Shown here one piece after another: positions 9,261-18,908 of a stretch of 64,000 nt of DNA. The DNA lies in the NCBI GenBank assembly GCA_030407315.1, contig JALQPE010000176.1:1-64000 (forward strand), in the 5' to 3' direction. Numbering within the stretch: position 1 is the stretch's first letter; each line of letters begins with the position of its first letter. A model generated the notes under the pieces. That model had not been told where the DNA came from. It saw only the letters and a list, made by a program, of their open reading frames with translations, and did not search any database. A program made the position numbers and the translations under genes. The DNA comes from Asparagopsis taxiformis (lineage: Eukaryota; Rhodophyta; Florideophyceae; Bonnemaisoniales; Bonnemaisoniaceae).

Positions 9261-12200
9261 TGTCCAGGAAACGCGGTGATCCTGACGGTAAGTTGTTCGG
9301 CATGTTTTGCGCGCAGACACTTTTCCGCGCTTCTGAAAATTGACACGATTTTTGCCCCGCGCAGAGTATGATGACGACGATGAGGACGACGAAATCCACC
9401 CCAATCAGTCCTTCGACGACGACGACGACGAGGATGAAAGGAGGCCGGCTGGGGGCAAGAAAAAGAAGAGAAAGAAGGGGAATGCACTTCTCGATCTAGA
9501 AGCCGAAGAAGACGATGCGGAAGATGAAGACGAAGACGAAGACCTGGGCGTTAGAGGCTTAATTGCTGACGACGACGACGATGGAGAAGTCGATCGAGAC
9601 AAGGAGCAAATTCGTGCTCAGAGATTCGAGCGAGAACGTGCTATGCGAAATGAAGATCCCGGCGAAATGGAACGATATTTTCGTGAGAGATTCGGAGATG
9701 ACACCTATGCTGAGGAGGAGGAAACTGGAGCTCCCGATACTGCCGGTATTGACCAGCAATCTCTCTTGCCTAATATTCGCGACCCGCGGCTGTACATCGT
9801 CAGGTGCAAAAAGCCTGGTCATGAAAGAAGGGCCATTTTATCTTTGCTTCAAAAGTCTTTCAACCTGAAACGTAAGGGTATAGACATTGGTATCTTCTCC
9901 GCCGTCGCTCCAGATCATTTGCGAGGACGCATTTACATCGAGTCTTTCAGTTCTGCTCAGGTTGAATTTGCAATTAATGGGCTCGACCTCTTCTCTACTT
10001 ATGAGGGCATTAAAGCGCTTCGATTAGAAGAAATGCCTGATGTCCTCAAGGTGGGTAAGCGCATCGACAAGCAAGTGGAGGGCAACTGGGTTAGAATGTC
10101 CCGCGGTTTATACAAGGGTGACTTGGCTCAGGTTTGCGCGATTCGAGAAGGTGCAAGCGAAGGGCAGCTCATGATTCGTCTCATTCCTCGTTTAGATTTG
10201 AAGGGAGAGAAGGATTACATGGAAGACATCGACCATGACGAATTTGACGATGACAAAGATAAGAATGGTCCGCGTCGAAAGGGTCGGCCTCCTCAGAAAC
10301 TATTCGATAAGAAGGAACTGTTCCGTCTCACAGGAAGTGCAGACGTGTATGCTCAGAGAGATCGTCAGACTGGTGAGATCTTTGAAGTCTGGAACGATGA
10401 ACTGTACAGATACGGTCTTTTATACAAACGTGTTTCCGTCAAGACGCTCGTTGTTGGCGAAGCAGTTCAACCTCAAGTCGATGAATTGGAGAAATGGCTT
10501 GCAGCTGAATCACGAATGCGCATTGCGTTTGAAGATGATCCAACCTCTATGAGTGCGGAGGATGCTCGCCGCGGTCTTGGCCTAGACATTAATTCGATTG
10601 CCGGAAAACGAAACACAAGATTATTCAAAGGCGATTCCGTGCGCGTTACTACTGGTGAGCAGAAGGGTCTCACGGGTACGATTGCGTCATTAAGTGGTGA
10701 TGTAGTTCTGCTACAAACTTCAGAGTTCCCGGAACCATTGCGCGTTGCAAGAGCCGATGTTACGAAGACTTTCCGAGTGGGTGATCATATCAAAGTTTCT
10801 TCAGGTAAGAAGACTGGATATGCCGGTGCCATTGTGGCTGTGGATGGTGATTTCTTGACAGTGTTTACCGATTCCACTCGAGAAGAAATTCGCGTGCTCA
10901 GTTCGCAAGTGGCTGATTCTGCCGATCTGAATTCGGATTTGAGCGTCAAACGTTCGACTGCTGCTCATAACCAAGTCCAGTACGAGTTGTTTGATCTGGT
11001 GCAGATGCTCACAGATTCAAATGAGAAGGGCGTAGTGATTCAAGTGAGAAACGAAGGGGTATCAATCTTGACCGCACAGAACACAGTCCGTATTGTTCCC
11101 GCAAATTCAATCAAGACCAAACTGAGAGATGATTCTGTTCGAGCCATAGATGCTCGAGGAAACCCGATTGCTCCAAATGATACGATTCACGTCGTTTCGG
11201 GTATGCTCAAAGATAGGCAAGGAATCGTGAAGCATGTCGCTGGCTCAACAGTGTTCTTTAAGGCTCGAGATGAAATGAATAATTGTGGAATGCTTGCAGT
11301 CGCTGCGTCGGAATGCACTGCTTCAACCGCTGCTGCTCGTAGACTCACATCAACAATGCAGAGAGCATCAGCAAATACATTCAAAATGCCAGCTCCTATC
11401 CCAAGAGGCTCCATAGCCTCCGTAGGACGAGGGGGCTCGGGAGCTACCCGTGGAGGTTCCCGCACTGGCGGAAGTGACGTGTTCATGAGAAAAGAAGTGA
11501 AGGTTACTCGTGGCCCGTACAAGGGGTACAAGGGAAGAGTCATCGATGTCACTGAAAAAACTGCCCGAGTTGAGCTAATTTCGAAGATGAAGACCATCAC
11601 TATAGGCAAGGATAAGCTCAAACTGGAAGGAGGGGATGATTCTAATCAGCCATCCTTTTCCAGCCTGTCTTCTGGTATGCGGGGAAGGTCGAGGGGACCT
11701 GAAATTAATGGCATGCAGATCAGGGACCGGGATCGGCTGGATAGGCGCTATGCACAGACTCCACGTGCAGAGACCTACAGTCAGACCCCCCGTGCGGGTT
11801 ATACACCCAGGGGTGGTGCCACTCCCAGTAGAGGCAGCCACATGAATACTCCTGCTCAAAACGGATTCGGAAGTTTTACTCCTGCCAGAAACCCATTCAC
11901 TGGTTCTTCTCTGGGAAGGACAAGCGATTTCAGTTACCGAGGTGGCAGTTCGTACAACACCCCAATGCCGAGTACGCCTGGTGGCGAAGGAGCCAATCCA
12001 TATGCCAATAATTCATTCCCACCGCAGGTCCCAAGAACTCCGGCAACACCTGCAGGACTGGGTGTACCATCTACTCCGGCTAACCAGTTCAACATTGTTG
12101 AGCCACGTACTCCTGCCAACATTGTGGAGCCCAATACACCAGCATATGCAGGTATTGAACCAAGAACGCCTGCGCCCGGTCTAGAACCGAGGACACCTGC

Positions 12201-12732
12201 CCCGGGCCTGGAGCCAAGAACACCAGCACCAGGTATCGAGCCGCGCACACCGGCGCCAGGTATGGAACCGAGCACACCAATGGTGCAAGAGCCAGCAACT
12301 CCACATACGCCTGGAATGGTACCGCAAACACCGCACGCACAGGAAGAGGATCCTGCAGAACTTGGATATGGTGTTCTTATTGACGTCGAAGTGTTGGTTA
12401 CCAGCGAGAGCAATTTTGCTGGCGTTGTGACGGATGCTGCATATGACGGCAGCTATGTGGTGGTACGAATGCTCACTGGAGATTCGGAAGGCAAATCATT
12501 ACGAGTGGGCGGAATGGAGATCACACCTGTACAACCACGTCCAGAAGTTGGAGAGCAGCAAGAATTGGTGAAAGTGCTGGATGGCCCGATGGCAGGCAAG
12601 GTTGGTCGACTGCAGAATGTAATTCACAAAGATGATGACACTTTGGAGGGCGTGATCAAGTTCAACTCGGGAGAGACGTCAACTTTGAATATGTCTCTTG
12701 TTGCCAAATGCCACGAAGCGTCACAACATTAA
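9261..12732 (+). CDS. SPT5: Transcription elongation factor Spt5 (DSIF large subunit)
   Basis: Exon 1 (9261-9288) encodes MSRKRGDPD; a 76-nt intron (9289-9364, GTAAGT...GCGCAG) separates it from exon 2. The product has 1131 residues: a very acidic N-terminus, an NGN domain (~149-240, DPRLYIVRCKKPG), and KOW domains around 250, 427, 478, 612 and 718 (for example VTRGPYKGYKGRVIDV). A Thr-Pro-rich C-terminal repeat region (~800-995) and a terminal KOW-like module follow. Spt5 pairs with Spt4, which binds NGN, clamps RNA polymerase II and recruits capping and elongation factors. The C-terminal region contains four tandem nine-residue units ending TPAPG, unlike the yeast hexapeptide. Its head-to-head neighbour is SARAF. 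Confidence 0.95.
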
Positions 12733-12918
12733 TGGGAGTAGAGTGCTTCTGAATTGAAAGTTGGGACTGTTTGAGTTCCGGGATAAAGAAACGATGCTCG
12801 CTAGACAAAATCTCGTATTGCACGGAATGGACTGGTACGAAACAGGACAAGAGCGCGATTGTTTATTTAGAGTGTGAAAGTTGGAAGTCTAATTCAACAT
12901 AGAACGCCAGTACAGTTA

Positions 12919-14082
12919 TCACAATTCTGTGTCGTCAACGCCAAGCGCGGCAAAAGCATTTAGCAACACAGGTCTTTTGGAGGTGTCCTCCTTCTTGCTG
13001 GATGAGTGGTTAACAGCTGGAGAGCGAGCGATGCCAGATTCTCTTGCATTGGTCCATTCTCCGTCTTTATCAATCTGCTTCTTGGGAGCGGTTGATGCTC
13101 GGAAAGTAGGACGTTCGGAACTAGTTTGCTTTTGCATTATAACTGGTGCTGATTTGGGCTGATTTGGAGCGTCGACAGTACGTCTGTCTACCTCGATAAC
13201 TGGCGGCGGTTTTGTTCTGGGCTTGAGTTGCAACTTCTTCCTACCCGGGGTTGGGGGTCCAGTAGGAATAGTGGGGTCCTGTTGCTGCTGGGCATCAGTT
13301 CTTGTAGACGGAATTTTCGCATCACGACTGTCGTTTGCTCTATCCCTTCTCTCGCTGGTGCTTTCAAAGTTTTTACTGGCAGCAGCAGAAGAGCGGTCAT
13401 TCCAACTGGTAGAGCCCCAAGCATTGGGCGCATCTTCAGCTGCTCTTCGTTCGCGGCCACCAAAGGAGCCGCTGTAGGAGGGTGTATGACTGGAACGATC
13501 TCTGTCGCGGTCGCGCGCATGATTGTAATCACGATTGGCAGAACGGCGATCGCGGTCCGAGCCCTCAATCTTTATATGAAGGGATCGGGAGCCGAGCTGA
13601 CGACCGTCCAGGGAGAGAGCGAGCTGGGGGGAAGTATCAGGTTGCAATGTAACAAATGCTGCTTTGATGTTTCCAGTGTCGGCGTGGCGGGAGAGATGAA
13701 TAGCGGCGGGATCAACGCCGGCGGCGGAGAAAAAGGCGGCGATCTGCGCCTCGTTCGTCTCGAAGGGGAGGTTGGAGACGTAGAGGGTAATGCCGCGTGC
13801 GGAGCCGTTGGGGCGCGCAGAGCGGTCTGTGGGCGTGGTGGGAGTATTGAAGGGAAAGTGGTCGCGACGACCGGCCGGACGAGCTGGTGAGGACACGGGC
13901 TGACGCGTACGCACGGCGGCACGCACGTCGCCAGACTGGTTGGGGGACGTCCAGGCATTGACGGGCGGGACGGCCAATGGTGGAGGGGCTGGTTTGGCGG
14001 GCGGTTCTGGCACAGGTATCTCTGGCAGAGCGGACAGGTCGCCAAGATCATCACCACTGTCAGAAGCCCAGTCGTCATCCAT
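12919..14082 (-). CDS. eIF4B/eIF4H-like RRM protein
   Basis: This is a 387-residue protein starting MDDDWASDSGDD; the frame is open 58 codons upstream, but the acidic MDDDWA start resembles eIF4B. One RRM lies at ~95-175, with RNP2-like ITLYVSNLPF, an RNP1-like KAAFVTL segment and LHIKIEGSDRDRR after it. The rest is a disordered tail rich in Arg, Asp and Ser (DRDRDRSSH), then Pro/Lys-rich, ending with FAALGVDDTEL. Layout and motifs fit the translation initiation factor eIF4B, which stimulates eIF4A helicase, but other single-RRM proteins share this pattern. It is convergent with SPT5 and divergent from the SRPBCC gene. Confidence 0.7.
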   Translation of the reverse strand: MDDDWASDSGDDLGDLSALPEIPVPEPPAKPAPPPLAVPPVNAWTSPNQSGDVRAAVRTRQPVSSPARPAGRRDHFPFNTPTTPTDRSARPNGSARGITLYVSNLPFETNEAQIAAFFSAAGVDPAAIHLSRHADTGNIKAAFVTLQPDTSPQLALSLDGRQLGSRSLHIKIEGSDRDRRSANRDYNHARDRDRDRSSHTPSYSGSFGGRERRAAEDAPNAWGSTSWNDRSSAAASKNFESTSERRDRANDSRDAKIPSTRTDAQQQQDPTIPTGPPTPGRKKLQLKPRTKPPPVIEVDRRTVDAPNQPKSAPVIMQKQTSSERPTFRASTAPKKQIDKDGEWTNARESGIARSPAVNHSSSKKEDTSKRPVLLNAFAALGVDDTEL

Positions 14083-14474
14083 GGTGGATGGGGTGTTGCG
14101 AGTCGGCGAGCAGACGGACGAATCGACTGATTGTGCTAGAATGGGATCGTTGAAAGATGGGTTGCGATAGTGGATGGCGGCGCAATTTGCAGTGCATAGA
14201 TAGGTCGTGATAGGAAGGGACGGGCGCGACTTGGACAACGGCTGGCGACCGGGCAACAGCGATGCGTTGCGGTTGGTCGGTCCAACGGCGCAAATGGACT
14301 GCGAATTTCAAATTGGACCGTGTATGTAACTTGATTATTTTAATGCACAATGTTCAATCCCGATTGGATCTACGATCCCGTTACGACTGTTGTTCACCAT
14401 TAGCGAACAAGTTTCCACCTTTGCCCGCATGCGCAATTGACCCACCAGCCGTCATCACCACCACCATCGCCATC
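14083..14474. promoter_or_regulatory. Shared upstream region of divergent eIF4B-like and SRPBCC genes
   Basis: About 390 bp separates the two chosen start codons. Both reading frames extend into it without recognisable content, so part may be transcribed leader. No specific elements can be assigned. Confidence 0.35.
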
Positions 14475-15080
14475 ATGGCTTTTGCATCCTTTCCCACACT
14501 CTGCTCTAGATCATTCGTTCCACATCGCCATCAATCATTCATCACGCCGCGACGAACACGCAATCATTCTGCAATTACGCCATGTGCTAAAATGGTGCGC
14601 GTTTCTGTCCCTGTGCACGTGGAAGCACCGCGACAACTATGTTACAATTTATTCTCCGATCTATCCCAAATGTCAGAGTGGTCCTCAACCTTGCAAGCAG
14701 TCGAACGCGATGCACAGAATCCCATATTTTCGACCTGGAAATTCGCCTGGAATGGGGTGCGTCTCAGTTGGCGTGCTAAAGATTCAGAACCAAACGACGA
14801 TGAAGAGCCCGGCACTGCCATTCGTTGGCAATCTGTGTCCGGTCTCACCCATGTTGGTGCTGTCCAATTTGAACAGACTGCCCCCACTGCTACAAAAATG
14901 GTCATGACCGTTGATTACGACATAGCTTCTTTGCTTGCTTTCATTATGCAGACCAATTTGGTTTCCGATTTTGTGCAAGGTGCCATTGAGTCAGACTTGC
15001 AGCGATTTAGAAATTACGCTCTTCGCTCATATCGAAAGCAGAAAATTGAAGAGCGTACTACTTCTTCATCATCTTCTTGA
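14475..15080 (+). CDS. Plastid SRPBCC (polyketide cyclase/START-like) protein
   Basis: This is a 201-residue protein starting MAFASFPTLCSRSF, a leader with the N-terminal Phe typical of red algal plastid proteins. After residue ~40 comes a compact SRPBCC/START-like domain (VSVPVHVEAPRQLCYNLFSD, MSEWSSTLQAVERD, SWRAKDSE, TKMVMTVDYDI) that usually binds a hydrophobic ligand. The C-terminus is basic, then Ser-rich. Homologues of this kind occur in cyanobacteria and plants with mostly unknown function. The upstream frame (from 14262) is probably not translated, because the transit-like start fits at 14475. Confidence 0.7.
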   Translation: MAFASFPTLCSRSFVPHRHQSFITPRRTRNHSAITPCAKMVRVSVPVHVEAPRQLCYNLFSDLSQMSEWSSTLQAVERDAQNPIFSTWKFAWNGVRLSWRAKDSEPNDDEEPGTAIRWQSVSGLTHVGAVQFEQTAPTATKMVMTVDYDIASLLAFIMQTNLVSDFVQGAIESDLQRFRNYALRSYRKQKIEERTTSSSSS

Positions 15081-15160
15081 TCCAAATGACTTATTTTATC
15101 GCATAACTCGTTCATTGTTGATTGAAAGTGCAGTATTGCATTCGTTTTCACATTGGTATT

Positions 15161-15985
15161 TCATGTAAACACACCGCTCTGAGTATTGGCGAACAGTCTG
15201 CTCACCATGCGTATTACCATATTGCAGATGCCGAAAACGTAGTAGTAGGAGACTACGCATTCTTGCGCCCTGGTCGCGCATGTCCAATCATCCTCTCCGC
15301 ATAGCGCGTCTCGTTTCCGCAGCAATATCGAAAGCGGTCTGAACGCACGGCAATCAATAGCCATAACCTCGCCACGTCTCCCTGCTGGCAATTGCCATGA
15401 AAAGTACATCCACATTGCCGCTAATATGATCATTCGAATCGCGAGCTTAGCAGTCATCCATTTTACCCTGCTCTGCACTGTTTTGGTTGCTTTAGGCGCT
15501 AGGAAACGTGACATTGCCGAAACAATCTCCAATCCATTCAGGCCATTATTCGGGCGTGGTTCTGAAGCTGTTGGAGGAACACACGAAACATTTTCAAAAC
15601 TGTCAGTCGCCAATTGCTCAGTTTCAACACTGTCTAGTTGAACATGTAAAACAAACGTACCTTCCTTCTCCAAAAGTTCCTTCTCTACCTTGTTGGCTTC
15701 TCGCGTGACCTTGGCATATTGTACAAATGTGTCAGGCGAGTTGAGTTGCTTAGCTTGTAGCTGGAGTTCCTTCAACTTTTTTCTGAGCGCAGGGATACTT
15801 CCTTCCTCGGGTTCATCTTGGGGAACATCTTCAGTAGCAGGCTGCGGCACGTTTTCACGATTGGGCAGCGGTTGATTCGGCTCGTTTGACGGAATTGAAG
15901 AGGGTGTTGTCGCCCGCTTTAAAAGATTATCTGCGAGACGAACGGCCAGCTCTGAAACGATGCTGCCGAGTACTACTACTTCCAT
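15161..15985 (-). CDS. GET1: GET1/WRB-like receptor subunit for tail-anchored protein insertion
   Basis: The coding region is split as 15985-15661 and 15567-15161, giving 243 residues. The N-terminus has a first hydrophobic segment (VVVLGSIVSELAVRLAD), then a Get1-style coiled coil (ALRKKLKELQLQAKQLNSPD, FVQYAKVTREANKVEKELLE), then a second hydrophobic stretch (LAIRMIILAAMWMYFSW) and a third near the C-terminus (VVSYYYVFGICNMVIRM). The intron (GTACGT...CCAACAG, 93 nt) is a multiple of three and in frame. An unspliced reading would insert 31 residues into the coiled coil, so splicing is my inference. GET1 with GET2/CAML forms the ER receptor for the GET3 ATPase. Confidence 0.7.
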   Translation of the reverse strand: MEVVVLGSIVSELAVRLADNLLKRATTPSSIPSNEPNQPLPNRENVPQPATEDVPQDEPEEGSIPALRKKLKELQLQAKQLNSPDTFVQYAKVTREANKVEKELLEKEGTFVLHVQLDSVETEQLATDSFENVSCVPPTASEPRPNNGLNGLEIVSAMSRFLAPKATKTVQSRVKWMTAKLAIRMIILAAMWMYFSWQLPAGRRGEVMAIDCRAFRPLSILLRKRDALCGEDDWTCATRAQECVVSYYYVFGICNMVIRMVSRLFANTQSGVFT

Positions 15986-17664
15986 TGTTCAGAAACACAA
16001 TCTCCCTCGTACAATTGGTTTCGCTGCTTTGGTTCGGACAAGGAGCGCGGCAGTGACAGGCTGAAAAAATGCTTGAGAACGGCAACTGGATGCAACAAGA
16101 GGCAGTCAACTTTTCGCCAGTGCTTGAGCTTGGGAAAGCTTGTTTCTGGCTTCTAGCAAGTTGTCATACTACTGTAATTCATTCTCACCATCCAATGACA
16201 CAGTGCAGAGGAATACATGTTCCGTCACATCACAAAAACATTTCAGTGGCAGCAAAACATTTTCAAATATTTAAAGTATTTTACTTCCTTCACATTGCGC
16301 CGTTCGTGGCGTCGGTTGTTTCGAATCCAATGATCCGAAAGTTGAGCGTCTTGACCAGCACGCCAGAGGGTATTTAAACAACCAAGCTACTCTTGAAAAG
16401 GCCTTCCGACCCAACCCGCGAAGCTCTTTAACATCCTCTTTCCACAAGGAATATTATTGCTGAGCACGTTGCCCTTCACGTTGCCCTTCTCTGTCATGAT
16501 GTAGACAAAGAAGCGGTCAGAAGTATGTCCGTTTGTGAGTCTACGCTGTGCACAGGACACTTGCACCGAATATTTAGGGCTGAATCATAGATATGACTTG
16601 CCTTTGTTACGACACAATATTGCGCGTGACCTACTGGTTCTCGTTTGAACTAGGATGACAGTCTCGTGGAGAATTCTCTTGTGTCGGAGAACAACGGGTT
16701 GTGACAGGGTATAGGTTTCGCTTGACTACCATCCTGCTTTCTGCAGTGATGGAATGTCGCAGGACCTCTATCTATGTTGCAGCCTTTGCCGAGGATATCG
16801 GGTGCGGACCGCCTGCTTGCCCTCTGTTTTCATGGCTTCACAAGCGGCTCCGCAAGGTTCTTGGAACAGCTAATGATATTTCAAATATTTCAACTCACCA
16901 GTAGATATGTTGGTCAATTGTGTGGTTGTACTTTGCACAGTCCAGGCTCCATTGTAATTGAAAGTGAAAGTTTGTACTGACACTCGAACAGGAGTTGAAC
17001 ACTTAGTCTTCGAAACTAGACAGCATGATTCCGCCGTACATCCAACCAGCATTTAGCCTACACGATTAGACATCGGCCTAAACAGAAATTCATTATGCTC
17101 GGTTGGACCTGTAGAATATACTGACTATCGGTGGATATGTTGCATCGAAGCACTTCCTTACCATTCCAGTAATGTTTATCGAGTTGGAAATTTGGCAAAG
17201 CCGAATAGCTGTTCTGCTATGAGCGTCTTCCCGCCCCTATCATGGTAAGTGCTAGTGCGCCCATACAGAAAGCGACAAAAGGGTTCCATTCGATGCACCG
17301 CGCACCACCCACGTAAGCAGCCATTGAAACAATATCCCATACCTGCCTGTAGACTTTGATTAGTTCTCTACATTGGATAGATACATGATGTTGTACTAGT
17401 CTTGACCACCCGCAAACTCAAACAATGGACAGCAGCAACCCCTTCCACCTTGGTGACCTGTAGATCTTACCACGTCTGGAGCCACTACACTCGGACACTA
17501 CTCGCCCCATTTCCTATCTCGACGTCCAACCAGAGTGCGTCCTCTAGATATTCTCTTGGCATACCCCACACTGTACATGATTGCGCAAGCCTAAACATCA
17601 GCAGCGAGGATCCCAACAATCCGTTCTCGTTCCGCAATCTTGCGCCGAATAATACCACCGCTCT
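15986..17664. other. Unresolved 1.7 kb stretch, possible small spliced genes on the minus strand
   Basis: No clear gene spans this interval. On the minus strand there are fragments that look exon-like: MLVGCTAESCC... from 17052 ending at a GTGAGT donor; a frame ending at 16387 that includes DRFFVYIMTEKGNVKGN; and a 35-residue hydrophobic frame (17324-17217). A CTGAC branch plus acceptor lies in the 16510-16530 area. I could not assemble one consistent protein or recognise a family, so this stays an open region. Confidence 0.4.
17217..17324 (-). CDS. Possible 35-residue membrane peptide
   Basis: A short frame starts MAAYVGGARCIEWNPF and ends with a single hydrophobic helix (FVAFCMGALALTMIGAG) and RRS before the stop. 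It could be a small single-pass membrane protein, such as a minor complex subunit, but there is no family match I can name. Chance is a real alternative at this length. Confidence 0.2.
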   Translation of the reverse strand: MAAYVGGARCIEWNPFVAFCMGALALTMIGAGRRS

Positions 17665-18750
17665 CTACACAGCTCTAAGATTTTCGGCATCATCAGGCAT
17701 CGATGCTACCCTAGATATTCTTGAAGCTACATTATATAGTTGAAGCAGCTCATCACAACCATCTAACAGAGCTTTCTCAGCTTCGGCCAACACGACAGCA
17801 ACAGCTGATTTCTGCAAATCGTTCATCTCGCCAACACCGCCATTCTGAGTCCCGTCCAGCAATCGGTCACTATACTGCGCGAGCAATTGCGACGCCGAAT
17901 ACCCTTCCCTGACAATATCTTCCACAGCATTCCGAACAGCAGCATTCGTGGACCCTGTCGCAGCCGTAACCAAGTCGAAAGAATCGACAACAGTCGGTGG
18001 TACAAGACACGCAGCCGCCGATATGACGTCCACATGCAACGGGTCCGACGAAGCATGCATTCGATGCGCCGATTGAAGCGTATTGATCGCCTTTCGCATA
18101 TCGCCATCCGCGGCGTTGATCATAAATCGCAACGTCTCCTCGCTGACGTTTACGTTTTCAGCATCGGCAATCTTACGCAAATGCGACGTCATGGCCGCAA
18201 GCGGCAGTGAATTAAATCTGAACTTTGCACATCGCGACGTAAGCGGACCAATAATGCGACTGATATAATTGCAGATGAGAATGAAGCGCGTCACCTTTGA
18301 GTGCGCCTCCATGGTGCGTCGGAGAGCCGTCTGCGCATCGACAGTGATGGCGTCCGCCTCGTCGAGGATGATGATTTTGAACGGTGGACACGGGTACGTC
18401 TTGCCGTCTGGCGATTTTTGCGAGGAAATCGCAGAGATCGTGCTGTGTGCAAACGTCTTAATCTTGTCCCGGACGACTTTTATGCCGCGTTCATCCGACG
18501 CATTGAGCTCCAGAACGCGACTGGAAACATTGTGCGGACCGAACAGATCTCGGCATAATGCCAGAGCTGTCGACGTCTTTCCAGTTCCCGGCGGTCCGTA
18601 TAGCAGTAAATGAGGCAGGTCGCCACGGCCTGAACTTTCTTGGACTGATTTTTGCAATGTGGCTACCACTTCTTCCTGATGCGCGACTTCTGAAATGCCA
18701 CGCGGACGATACTTCTCGACCCACAGTGAAGTGGTTGGGTTTGCGACCAT
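17665..18750 (-). CDS. RFC4: Replication factor C small subunit (human RFC4 / yeast Rfc2 type)
   Basis: This is a 361-residue AAA+ clamp-loader subunit. Visible motifs: the N-terminal WVEKYRPR box, Walker [19 protein letters not shown], Walker [12 protein letters not shown], the SRC/arginine-finger segment [11 protein letters not shown], and the C-terminal collar domain. The [15 protein letters not shown] context is most like yeast Rfc2 and human RFC4 rather than RFC2, RFC3 or RFC5. It works with RFC1 and the other small subunits to load PCNA on primed DNA. It is a single uninterrupted exon of normal family length. The subunit number is inferred from these motifs. Confidence 0.9.
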   Translation of the reverse strand: MVANPTTSLWVEKYRPRGISEVAHQEEVVATLQKSVQESSGRGDLPHLLLYGPPGTGKTSTALALCRDLFGPHNVSSRVLELNASDERGIKVVRDKIKTFAHSTISAISSQKSPDGKTYPCPPFKIIILDEADAITVDAQTALRRTMEAHSKVTRFILICNYISRIIGPLTSRCAKFRFNSLPLAAMTSHLRKIADAENVNVSEETLRFMINAADGDMRKAINTLQSAHRMHASSDPLHVDVISAAACLVPPTVVDSFDLVTAATGSTNAAVRNAVEDIVREGYSASQLLAQYSDRLLDGTQNGGVGEMNDLQKSAVAVVLAEAEKALLDGCDELLQLYNVASRISRVASMPDDAENLRAV

Positions 18751-18908
18751 TACGGGACTGGATGGTTTGTGGAAAGGGGATAAAGCCGGTGTATGGTAGC
18801 GTTAGTTCTTTGGGCGGATCGGATGTGAGAGTTTGTCTGATAGGGAAACTTGGAAAAAAAGTCACGCTTTCCCGCCAAAATCAAGTTTTGAGATTGTCAG
18901 TTTATCAT

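Noticed and set aside
11934..12413. Long minus-strand open frame with regular Gly/Ser repeats
   Set aside because: It is the antisense shadow of the Spt5 Thr-Pro repeat region.
16980..17045. tRNA-like hairpin with a possible CGA anticodon loop
   Set aside because: Only the anticodon-type stem fits; no acceptor stem, D-arm or proper T-arm could be drawn.
17402..17743. 113-codon plus-strand frame
   Set aside because: It overlaps the RFC C-terminus on the other strand and has no recognisable motif.
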